Shown here piece by piece: positions 23,912-29,960 of a DNA stretch of 29,960 nucleotides. Origin of the DNA: an uncultured Anaerovibrio sp. (lineage in GTDB: Bacteria > Bacillota > Negativicutes > Selenomonadales > Selenomonadaceae). Under the pieces are notes generated by a model that did not search any database, was not told the DNA's origin, and was given only the letters and a program-made list of their open reading frames with translations. The stretch is from the NCBI GenBank assembly GCA_934203205.1, contig CAKPYV010000025.1, positions 1-29,960 of the forward strand, written 5' to 3'. The stretch's first letter is position 1. Each line of letters opens with the position of its first letter. The translations under genes and the position numbers were made by a program.

Positions 23912-23980
23912 GTTAAGGCAAAGCCGTTCTTATCTTTTATTTAAGTAGTTGTGTATGTGTGGAGAAAGGATTTGATTAAC

Positions 23981-25294
23981 ATGATTGATACTGGCGATAC
24001 TGCCTGGGTCCTGATTAGCGCGGCCCTGGTATTCTTTATGACACCTGGCCTTGCCCTGTTCTACGGTGGCATGGTTAGGAGCAAAAACGTACTGACCACT
24101 ATTATGCAGAGCATGTTCATTCTGGCCATGATTTCTGTAGAGTTTATCGTTATTGGTTACACCATGGCCTTTGGCCCTGATGTAAATGGCTTTATTGGCG
24201 ATTTCAGCAAGGTGGGCCTAACCGGCATTGGCATGAAGATTATGGAAGGCGGTACTATTCCAGAGCTGGCCTTTGTAGCCTTCCAGTGTATGTTTGCCGC
24301 CTTGACTCCAGCCCTGATTACTGGTGCCTTTGCTGAGAGAATGAAGTTCAAGGCTTTTGCCATTCTCATGCTGCTGTGGGCTGTATTGATTTATAACCCA
24401 ATGGCTCATTGGGTATGGGGCGGTGGCTTCCTGGCCGAGCTTGGTGCTTTGGACTTTGCTGGTGGTCTGGTTATCCATATTCTCTCCGGTGTTTCCGGTT
24501 TGACTCTTTGTATTCTCCTTGGCAAGCGTAGCGGCTATGGCAGAACTGCCATGTTGCCTCATAACCTGCCAATGACTGTTCTGGGTGCTTCTATTCTGTG
24601 GTTTGGCTGGTTCGGCTTCAATGCCGGCAGTGCTCTTGGTGCTAACGCTCTGGCTGCCAGTGCCTTTGTAGTATCTCAGGCTGCTGCTGCCGCTGCTACT
24701 GTTTCCTGGGTACTCCTTGAGTGGAAGTTTAGTGGCAAGCCAACTGTTCTGGGTGCTGTTTCCGGCTGTATTGCTGGTCTGGTAGCTATTACTCCAGCTG
24801 CTGGTTTTGTAGAGCCATTACCTGCCATTATCATTGGTCTGATAGGCGGCGGTATCTGCTACTTTGCCGTAGCTGTTCTCAAGGACAAGCTGGGCTATGA
24901 TGATTCCCTTGATGCCTTTGGTATTCATGGTATCGGCGGTACCTGGGGCTCTCTGGCCACTGGTCTTTGGGCTACCACTGGTGTAAACCCAGCTGGTGCC
25001 AACGGTCTTTTCTATGGGGAAACTGATTTGTTTGTAGCTCAGGTTATTTCCACTGTTGTAGCCTATGCATTGGCTATTGTAGGTACTTTCATCCTCTTCA
25101 AGATTGTCAGCGCTATCTGTGATGTTCGTGCTGATGAGTCCGAGGAACTGGCTGGCTTGGATATCGTGGAGCATGGCGAGCGTGGCTATGGCCGCTCCGT
25201 TGTAGGCGGTACTATTATGGGCAGCTTTGAAGATTCCAGCGAAATGCTGGCCAATACTGTCATGAAGGTTAATGCCAAGGGAGGTACAGTATAA
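23981..25294 (+). CDS. amtB: Ammonium transporter
   Basis: AmtB is a trimeric inner-membrane channel for ammonium/ammonia. The 437-aa protein has about eleven hydrophobic segments. The pore histidines sit in NPMAHWVWGGG and FGIHGIGGTWG, the substrate-site aspartate region in LDFAGGLVIHILSG, and the family opening WVLISAALVFFMTPGLALFYGG is present. The ATG at 23981 is preferred over an in-frame ATG at 23951 because AGAAAGGA precedes it and MIDTGDTAW is family-like. No cleaved signal peptide is evident. It overlaps glnK by one base, so GlnK can block the channel when nitrogen is plentiful. A structured leader upstream suggests control by transcription termination. Confidence 0.96.
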   Translation: MIDTGDTAWVLISAALVFFMTPGLALFYGGMVRSKNVLTTIMQSMFILAMISVEFIVIGYTMAFGPDVNGFIGDFSKVGLTGIGMKIMEGGTIPELAFVAFQCMFAALTPALITGAFAERMKFKAFAILMLLWAVLIYNPMAHWVWGGGFLAELGALDFAGGLVIHILSGVSGLTLCILLGKRSGYGRTAMLPHNLPMTVLGASILWFGWFGFNAGSALGANALAASAFVVSQAAAAAATVSWVLLEWKFSGKPTVLGAVSGCIAGLVAITPAAGFVEPLPAIIIGLIGGGICYFAVAVLKDKLGYDDSLDAFGIHGIGGTWGSLATGLWATTGVNPAGANGLFYGETDLFVAQVISTVVAYALAIVGTFILFKIVSAICDVRADESEELAGLDIVEHGERGYGRSVVGGTIMGSFEDSSEMLANTVMKVNAKGGTV

Positions 25295-25662
25295 TGAAGA
25301 TGACCAAAATTGAGATTATCACCCGCTCCAACAAGCTGGATGAGCTGATGGAAGCATTAAATGATATTGGTGTGCTGGGTATGACTGTCAGCCAGGTCTT
25401 TGGCTGCGGCCTGCAGAAAGGCCATGAAGAGGTCTATCGTGGCAAAAAATATGATGTAAATCTGGTTCCAAAAATTAAGCTGGAAACCGTTGTCTGCGAG
25501 ATTCCTGTTGAGACTGTATTGAATGTGGCAGAGAATGCTCTCCGCACCGGCAACTACGGTGATGGTAAAATCTTTGTTACCGAGCTGACCGATGCTGTCC
25601 GTATTCGTACAGGCCAGAGAGGTCCAGAGGCTATAATGGACATTCCTGGAGAAAAGAAATAG
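25294..25662 (+). CDS. glnK: Nitrogen regulatory protein P-II
   Basis: This small trimeric sensor reads 2-oxoglutarate, ATP/ADP and, in many bacteria, glutamine through uridylylation; it plugs AmtB. The 122-aa product has the opening KIEIITR. The T-loop (LQKGHEEVYRGKKYDVNLVP) carries a tyrosine at position 53, matching the modified Tyr of enteric proteins. The C-terminal block is GDGKIFVTELTDAVRIRTGQ. The start overlaps the amtB stop in TAATG, with GGGAGG upstream. Whether Tyr53 is uridylylated here cannot be told from the sequence. Confidence 0.96.
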   Translation: MKMTKIEIITRSNKLDELMEALNDIGVLGMTVSQVFGCGLQKGHEEVYRGKKYDVNLVPKIKLETVVCEIPVETVLNVAENALRTGNYGDGKIFVTELTDAVRIRTGQRGPEAIMDIPGEKK

Positions 25663-25690
25663 ATATCCACACAACATACACTATAGACAG

Positions 25691-25717
25691 AGGGATAGCT
25701 GCTAGTTGGCTATCCCT
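25691..25717 (+). terminator. Probable terminator after glnK
   Basis: AGGGATAGC (25691-25699) pairs perfectly with GCTATCCCT (25709-25717). The following TTTGTCATT is only weakly T-rich. It is well placed, 28 nt past the glnK stop. Confidence 0.6.
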
Positions 25718-25865
25718 TTGTCATTGCTAAATACATACTTATTTCAACAGTTTTTACTTAATTTTACTTTAACCTATTAAAAGGTAAATATAATTATGGA
25801 TTTTTGTCTCTTAATAATGTATAATACTATTTAAGTTTTTCTATAATGTTTAAGGGGTGGTTTTA

Positions 25866-26870
25866 ATGATTTTCGGTAAGAAAATAAAGGCAGCTGCTCT
25901 CTGTGCCGCTGCTATTATGTCCTTTGGCCTGTTAGCTGGCTGCGGCTCTGACAAGGCGGCTGATAACTCTGGTGACAAGCAGTACAAGATAGGCATTGTC
26001 CAGTTAGTAGAGCACGATGCTCTGGATGCTGCCAACAAGGGCTTTGTAGATGGTCTTAAGGAGCGTGGCTTTGAGGAAGGCAAGAATCTGGTAATTGACC
26101 AGCAGAATGCTCAGGCCGACCAGTCCAATCTGCAGAATATCGGTCAGCGTTTTGTTAATGACAAGGTTGATTTAATTTATGCCATTGCTACACCTGCAGC
26201 TCAGACTGTAGCCAATCTTACCAAGGATATTCCTATTGTAGCTTCTGCTATTACTGACTACGAAGGTGCCAAGCTGATTAAGAGCAACAATGAGCCAGGG
26301 GGCAATCTGACTGGTACCAGCGATATGAATCCTATCAAGGAGCAGATTGATCTGCTGCTGAAGATTACACCAAATGCCAAGACTATTGGCTGTATCTATA
26401 CCTCCAGCGAGGCCAATTCTGAGATTCAGTTCAAGGCTATGAAGGAATACGCTGAGTCTAAAGGCTTGAAGGTTGAGTCTGCTACCATTTCCAATGTAAA
26501 TGATATTCAGCAGGCTGCTCAGAGTCTAGTTAGCAAGGTTGATGTATTCTGGGTGCCTACTGATAATGTGGTTGCTTCTGCAATTCCTACTTTGGTATCT
26601 ATTACTGATGCTGCCAAGAAGCCTGTTATCTGCGGCGAGCCTAATCATGTAAAGAATGGCGGTCTGGCTACCTATGGTATTGATTACTATGAGTTGGGCA
26701 AGCAGTCCGGCCATATGGCTGCTGATATTCTGGAGGGCAAGTCCAAGCCTGCCAATATGCCAATTCAGTTTGCCAAGGTTCTCAAGGCTATGTTTAACAA
26801 GACTGATGCTGCTAAGTTAGGCATTACCCTTAGCGATGATCTGCTGAAGGATGCCGACGTGGTAGAGTAA
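25866..26870 (+). CDS. ABC importer substrate-binding lipoprotein (TrpX family)
   Basis: The 334-aa protein belongs to the ABC_sub_bind family, whose known members include the tryptophan/tyrosine-type binding protein TrpX. The signal ends in LLAGC, so Cys26 is lipidated. The mature part starts YKIGIVQLVEHDALDAANKG, typical for the family, with two Rossmann-like lobes (VDLIYAIATPAAQTVAN, KPVICGEPNHVKNGG). The ATG at 25866 is preferred over the GTG three codons earlier because GGGG lies at better distance. It is the first gene of a three-gene importer. The substrate is not certain; no T-box leader supports tryptophan specifically. Confidence 0.88.
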   Translation: MIFGKKIKAAALCAAAIMSFGLLAGCGSDKAADNSGDKQYKIGIVQLVEHDALDAANKGFVDGLKERGFEEGKNLVIDQQNAQADQSNLQNIGQRFVNDKVDLIYAIATPAAQTVANLTKDIPIVASAITDYEGAKLIKSNNEPGGNLTGTSDMNPIKEQIDLLLKITPNAKTIGCIYTSSEANSEIQFKAMKEYAESKGLKVESATISNVNDIQQAAQSLVSKVDVFWVPTDNVVASAIPTLVSITDAAKKPVICGEPNHVKNGGLATYGIDYYELGKQSGHMAADILEGKSKPANMPIQFAKVLKAMFNKTDAAKLGITLSDDLLKDADVVE

Positions 26871-26893
26871 TATTTATAGGTAAGAAAATATTT

Positions 26894-26952
26894 GCTCCGG
26901 GCGTTCCTGCCGCTGATTTATTTCCCGGCAAAGCAGCCCGGAGCTGTTTTTT
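26894..26952 (+). terminator. Intra-operon terminator between binding protein and permease
   Basis: GCTCCGGGC (26894-26902) pairs with GCCCGGAGC (26936-26944), followed by TGTTTTTT. It lies just before the ribosome site of the permease gene. It would leave far more binding-protein mRNA than permease mRNA. Confidence 0.75.
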
Positions 26953-26969
26953 AGAATGGAGAATTGACT

Positions 26970-27851
26970 TTGGATCTGATAATTCCTACTATATCTCAGG
27001 GACTTTTGTGGTCCCTGCTGGCTATAGGTGTATACATTACCTTTAGGGTGCTTGATATTGCTGATTTGACTGTAGAGGGCAGTTTCCCTCTAGGTGCAGC
27101 TACTGCGGCTGCCTGTCTAGTAGCGGGCTGGAGTCCTATTCCTGCCATGCTGGCTGCTGCCTTTGCAGGTATGCTGGGCGGTATTATTACCGGTATTCTA
27201 TGTACTAAGCTAAAAATACCTGCTCTGTTGGCTGGTATTCTGACCATGATTGCCCTGTATTCCGTCAACCTGCGGATTATGGGCAAGGCCAATATTTCTC
27301 TGTTGCAGGTTGATACCGTATTTTCTCTCTATGCCATTTCCGGGCTGGAGCTGTCCCAAATGATTTTGGTTATTGGTCTAATTGCTGTTATTATTACTGC
27401 TGTAGGCTGTTATCTTTTCTTTGGTACAGAAATCGGTGCTGCTATTCGTGCTACTGGCTGCAATCCTCATATGATTCGGGCCAACGGAGTCAATACTGAT
27501 ATAACCATTATTTTGGGCCTTTTGATTTCCAATGCTTTGGTAGCCTTGTCCGGCGCTTTGGTAGCCCAGGCCAACGGCTTTGCCGATGTAGGTATGGGTG
27601 TTGGCACTATTGTTATTGGCTTGGCTTCTGTTATTATCGGCGAGGTGCTCTTTGGCACCCGCAGTTTCAAGAACTGCCTGCTGTCTGTTATTCTTGGCTC
27701 CATTGCTTATCGTGCTGTTATTGCCATTGTTTTGCAGATGGGTATGCCACCAAATGATTTGAAGCTCTTTACAGCTATTCTGGTAGCAGCCGCTTTGTCC
27801 ATGCCTCTGTTCCAAGCGAAATTAAATAAGAGAAAGGCGGCGAAGGACTAA
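26970..27851 (+). CDS. ABC importer permease (TrpY/BPD-type, branched-chain-like fold)
   Basis: The 293-aa membrane protein has about eight to nine hydrophobic helices. It carries family motifs VYITFRVLDIADLTVEGSFP near the start and IRATGCNPHMIRANGVNTD in a cytoplasmic loop. It pairs with the TrpX-type binding protein upstream. The TTG at 26970 is preferred over the TTG at 26964 since GGAG then lies seven bases away. The stop overlaps the start of the ATPase gene in TAATG, so those two are coupled. Confidence 0.88.
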   Translation: MDLIIPTISQGLLWSLLAIGVYITFRVLDIADLTVEGSFPLGAATAAACLVAGWSPIPAMLAAAFAGMLGGIITGILCTKLKIPALLAGILTMIALYSVNLRIMGKANISLLQVDTVFSLYAISGLELSQMILVIGLIAVIITAVGCYLFFGTEIGAAIRATGCNPHMIRANGVNTDITIILGLLISNALVALSGALVAQANGFADVGMGVGTIVIGLASVIIGEVLFGTRSFKNCLLSVILGSIAYRAVIAIVLQMGMPPNDLKLFTAILVAAALSMPLFQAKLNKRKAAKD

Positions 27852-28645
27852 TGCTGAGAATTGAAGATATTGCCAAAACATTTAACCCAGGTACTATTAC
27901 CGAAAAAAAGGCTCTAAAGGGCGTTACCCTTCACTTAGAGCCAGGTGATTTCGTTACAGTTATTGGCGGTAACGGCGCTGGAAAATCTACTCTGATGAAC
28001 TCCATTGCTGGTACCTTTCCAGTAGATAGAGGCAAAATCATTATTGATGGTCAGGATATTACCAAGTGGCCTGAGCACAAAAGAGCCAAATACATCGGCC
28101 GTGTATTCCAGGATCCTATGATGGGTACTGCTGCCAATATGCAGATTGAGGAGAATATGGCTATTGCTGCCCGTCGTGGCAAAACTCCTACCCTTCGCTG
28201 GAGTGCCCCTGTGGCTCAGAGAGAGTTTTTCCGGGAGCAGCTGAAAACTCTGAATCTGGGCTTGGAGGATAGATTGGAATCCAAGGTAGGCCTGCTGTCT
28301 GGTGGTCAGCGTCAGGCTCTTACTTTGCTGATGGCTACGCTGGTGGAACCAAAGCTGCTACTTTTGGATGAGCATACTGCAGCTCTTGATCCTAAGACCG
28401 CTGCCCAGGTATTATCCCTGACTACGGATATTGTCCACAAGCGCAACCTTACTACCTTGATGATTACCCATAATATGAAGGATGCCTTGGCCTGTGGCAA
28501 TCGCCTGATTATGCTTCACGATGGCAAAATCCTGATTGATGTTAAGGGGGAGGAAAAGAAGCATCTTACCATCAAAGACCTTTTGACTATGTTTGAAAAG
28601 GCTGCTGGCAGTGAGCTGAACTCTGATGCACTGCTGCTTAGCTAA
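27851..28645 (+). CDS. ABC importer ATPase (TrpZ-like)
   Basis: The 264-aa ATPase drives the importer. It has Walker A GGNGAGKST (about 39-47), a Q-loop at RVFQDPMMGT, signature LSGGQRQALTLLMATL, Walker B LLLLDEHTAALDP and the switch His in MITHNMKDAL. The D-E-H after Walker B (DEHTAALD) is common in this importer family. The gene ends just before a bidirectional terminator. Confidence 0.92.
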   Translation: MLRIEDIAKTFNPGTITEKKALKGVTLHLEPGDFVTVIGGNGAGKSTLMNSIAGTFPVDRGKIIIDGQDITKWPEHKRAKYIGRVFQDPMMGTAANMQIEENMAIAARRGKTPTLRWSAPVAQREFFREQLKTLNLGLEDRLESKVGLLSGGQRQALTLLMATLVEPKLLLLDEHTAALDPKTAAQVLSLTTDIVHKRNLTTLMITHNMKDALACGNRLIMLHDGKILIDVKGEEKKHLTIKDLLTMFEKAAGSELNSDALLLS

Positions 28646-28657
28646 GTGAAAATTTCC

Positions 28658-28703
28658 AACAAAATTGGCAGGTTAGAATTATCTCTAGCCTGCCAATTTT
28701 GTT
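28658..28703. terminator. Bidirectional terminator between converging genes
   Basis: AACAAAATTGGCAGG (28658-28672) pairs with CCTGCCAATTTTGTT (28689-28703), with one extra pair region inside. A- and T-rich flanks allow use from both strands. It serves the importer operon and the DUF3298 gene. Confidence 0.8.
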
Positions 28704-28718
28704 TTACATACAAATTCT

Positions 28719-29339
28719 CTATTCCTTGTCCAAATCTACATCAATGGTGCCTGTAGCATAAGGGGCCAGCACATAGGTCTGAACTATTACATGAATATGC
28801 TTGTTTTCGTCTAAATAGATATCCTTAGGAATTTCCTCTAGCTGAACTACCCTAGAGTAGAGTAGATCGCCATAATCTCTTTCTATGGCCCTAATAACAC
28901 TGCGCAGAGTATATCTATCAGCATGCTGACTAAACTCTGGCTCCTTGGCCAACTCCTCCAGGCTTAAACTTTTGCCATCAGAGAGGCGATAAATCTGTCC
29001 ATATTCCCAGCTTATAGGATGGGCTGCAAACTGTAGGTAAAAATATTCGTGGGTTCTAAGGCTGAGGAAATTTTCATCCTGATAGGAAACCTTAGTAGCC
29101 AGAGTGGTGGATATTATATCTCCTTCCTCTATCCGGCGTCCAACAGCGGTGTTGGCACGATTGGCCCGCTTGAAAATATCCAGATTGATTTTTTCCTGCA
29201 CCTTATCGTTTTGCAGATCCAATATAGGATAACTAATCTCTACACCCATAGTTGGCGTAGGCACCTCCGCCCAGCAAGTACCACCTAGCATGGCACTAGC
29301 TGCCAAGGCCAAAAGAACAGAACGCACAACTTTTTTCAT
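28719..29339 (-). CDS. Exported DUF3298 (RsiV-like) domain protein
   Basis: The 206-aa precursor has a signal peptide (MKKVVRSVLLALAASAMLGG.., cut after CWA near residue 24). The mature part looks like a DUF3298/RsiV C-terminal domain, with VEISYPIL, HEYFYLQFAAHPISWEYGQIYRL split over the middle, the KSLSLEEL strand and DIYLDENKHIHVIVQ. In RsiV this domain binds lysozyme. This protein lacks the transmembrane anti-sigma part, so it is probably a free periplasmic protein. The ATG follows AAGGAGGGG. The end of the mobile element lies about 40 nt upstream of the start, so its promoter may have been disturbed or supplied by the element. The exact role is unknown. Confidence 0.8.
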   Translation of the reverse strand: MKKVVRSVLLALAASAMLGGTCWAEVPTPTMGVEISYPILDLQNDKVQEKINLDIFKRANRANTAVGRRIEEGDIISTTLATKVSYQDENFLSLRTHEYFYLQFAAHPISWEYGQIYRLSDGKSLSLEELAKEPEFSQHADRYTLRSVIRAIERDYGDLLYSRVVQLEEIPKDIYLDENKHIHVIVQTYVLAPYATGTIDVDLDKE

Positions 29340-29378
29340 CCAAATCCCCTCCTTGCACATATTAACTTCTATATGCCC

Positions 29379-29500
29379 TTGACACTCCCCATGCCTGAAA
29401 GGCAGGGTATTCTTGGTTCAACAACCACTGCACCGCCTCCGAAGAATTGGTGTCTTACACGATTTCCCCAAGCGTGAATTCCCGTGTGCCCCACGGTATT
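29379..29500 (-). ncRNA. Omega-RNA-like right-end scaffold of the IS605-type element
   Basis: TnpB nucleases use an RNA made from the transposon right end, whose 3' guide is the flanking DNA. Here the minus strand shows the conserved tail: TTGTTGAACCAAGAAT, a CCCTGCC..GGCATGGGG hairpin and GTGTCAA. The implied guide starts GGGCATATAGAAGTTAATAT, in the region just upstream of the DUF3298 gene. The left boundary of the RNA is approximate. Whether it is transcribed or used is unknown. Confidence 0.55.
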
Positions 29501-29734
29501 TGTGTATCGAATGTCTTTTTTCCTTTGCAGCCGCAAGGTCTTTAAATTACGGCAGGGCGATACACGCGCCGCTCAACCTACTAAGAACCGGTTGCCCGTA
29601 GGCCTTGGTTTTCGATTCGTCCAGTTTCTATTGTCGCAGGGCTTCTCCTTTCTTCTGTATTCTTTAGGTAAGTCTATTATATCACGAAAGTTAGCAGTTG
29701 TCCGCCTTCAATTACTTGCGTAAATTCGGCGGAC

Positions 29735-29777
29735 GCGCCGTAAAACCCCAGCCCTGAAGGGCGGGGTTTTACGGCGC
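29735..29777. repeat. Terminal hairpin of the IS605-type element
   Basis: GCGCCGTAAAACCCC (29735-29749) pairs with GGGGTTTTACGGCGC (29763-29777), and GCCC pairs with GGGC around the loop TGAA, with one bulged A. It is most likely the transposase-recognition hairpin of the element's left end. There is no following T-tract, so it is not a terminator. Confidence 0.7.
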
Positions 29778-29802
29778 ATTTGATAAAATCTGCCTATCTT
29801 AC

Positions 29803-29960
29803 AAATTCTGATTTGCCGAATACATCAATTATCTATACACTTCTCGTAGGCATGGCATATACCCTTACAGGCACGCTTGCGCTATATTGATGTGCAAAAT
29901 TATCCCCTATTAATGGCGATATGGGAGTACCCTTTCAGGCACGCTCTCGCTACTTTTCTC
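29803..29960. repeat. Inverted, partial second copy of the 111-769 repeat family
   Basis: AAATTCTGATTTGCCGAATA (from 29803) and the next bases to about 29838 are the reverse complement of 735-767. Another shared block is GGCAT..ATATACCCTTACAGGC, followed by CGCTATATTGATGTGC. Relative to the left copy a ~53-nt unit is missing at 29839. A related unit (GGCGATATGGGAGTACCC..) appears later, from about 29914. The copy runs off the window. Confidence 0.75.

Larger units (their letters stand above)
29379..29777 (-). mobile_element. Non-autonomous IS200/IS605-type element (tnpB-deleted)
   Basis: About 400 bp, read on the minus strand. The left end is a 19-bp stem hairpin (29735-29777) with the loop TGAA and the AACCCCGCCC..GGGG sequence typical of this family. 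The right end closes with GGGGAGTGTCAA (29379-29390), preceded by a GTTGAACCAAGAAT block, the usual IS605 right end. A TATAAT (29676-29681) could drive an internal RNA. No transposase reading frame remains. Only the last ~40 codons of a TnpB-like tail can be read, as TVGHTGIHAWGNRV and onward, and these overlap the guide-RNA region. Movement would require enzymes from elsewhere. Confidence 0.75.

Noticed and set aside
29413..29723. Plus-strand frames of 62 and 79 codons at 29413-29723
   Set aside because: They are antisense to the IS605-type right end and internal region; no ribosome site or domain.
29735..29777. Terminal GC-rich hairpin read as an intrinsic terminator
   Set aside because: No T-tract follows on either strand, and position and sequence fit an IS605-type end.
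1..29960. CRISPR array or tRNA genes
   Set aside because: No regularly spaced direct repeats and no cloverleaf with the usual T-loop sequence were seen. The repeats present are inverted and non-periodic.

Overview
The window looks like chromosome of an anaerobic Negativicutes-type bacterium (diderm Firmicutes), judged by AT-leaning codon use, strong Shine-Dalgarno sites with some TTG/GTG starts, Firmicutes-like gene content, and exported proteins that imply an outer membrane. The complete anaerobic glycerol route would suit a rumen or gut glycerol fermenter such as an Anaerovibrio relative; that placement is inference.

Layout. 1-770: a strong leftward promoter at the edge (probably for an rRNA or tRNA operon outside the window) and a 659-bp non-coding repeat bounded by inverted repeats, whose right end touches the alr stop codon. 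767-4379 (minus): alr, serS, a low-complexity membrane protein and a small zinc-site protein. 4542-11216 (minus): the glycerol regulon glpA-glpB-glpC-glpK-glpF, with promoters before glpA and before glpK. Glycerol enters by GlpF, is phosphorylated by GlpK and oxidised by membrane-linked GlpABC to dihydroxyacetone phosphate. 11660-14229 (minus): a metN-metI-metQ methionine importer.

14474-23535 (minus) is the most unusual part: an NHLM-type peptide secretion locus. It holds a 53-aa double-glycine peptide and a 165-aa precursor with a Nif11-like leader and a Gly/Ala-rich core, then an exported protein of unknown function. After a terminator come two membrane-fusion proteins, a C39-peptidase ABC transporter, a second ABC transporter, an ECF sigma factor and a 59-aa peptide with a leader-like motif. 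No peptide-modifying enzyme is visible, so the products may be unmodified bacteriocin-like peptides. Two of the three small peptides are under 60 codons and easily missed.

23725-25662 (plus): amtB-glnK behind a consensus promoter and a leader with two tandem terminators. Each terminator competes with a small hexaloop hairpin resembling ANTAR-protein target RNA. 25866-28645 (plus): a three-gene ABC importer of the TrpXYZ type, with a terminator between the binding protein and the permease. 28719-29339 (minus): an exported DUF3298 protein. 29379-29777: a non-autonomous IS200/IS605-type element that keeps a terminal hairpin and a TnpB-tail/omega-RNA-like right end but no transposase. 29803-29960: an inverted partial copy of the repeat family seen at 111-769.
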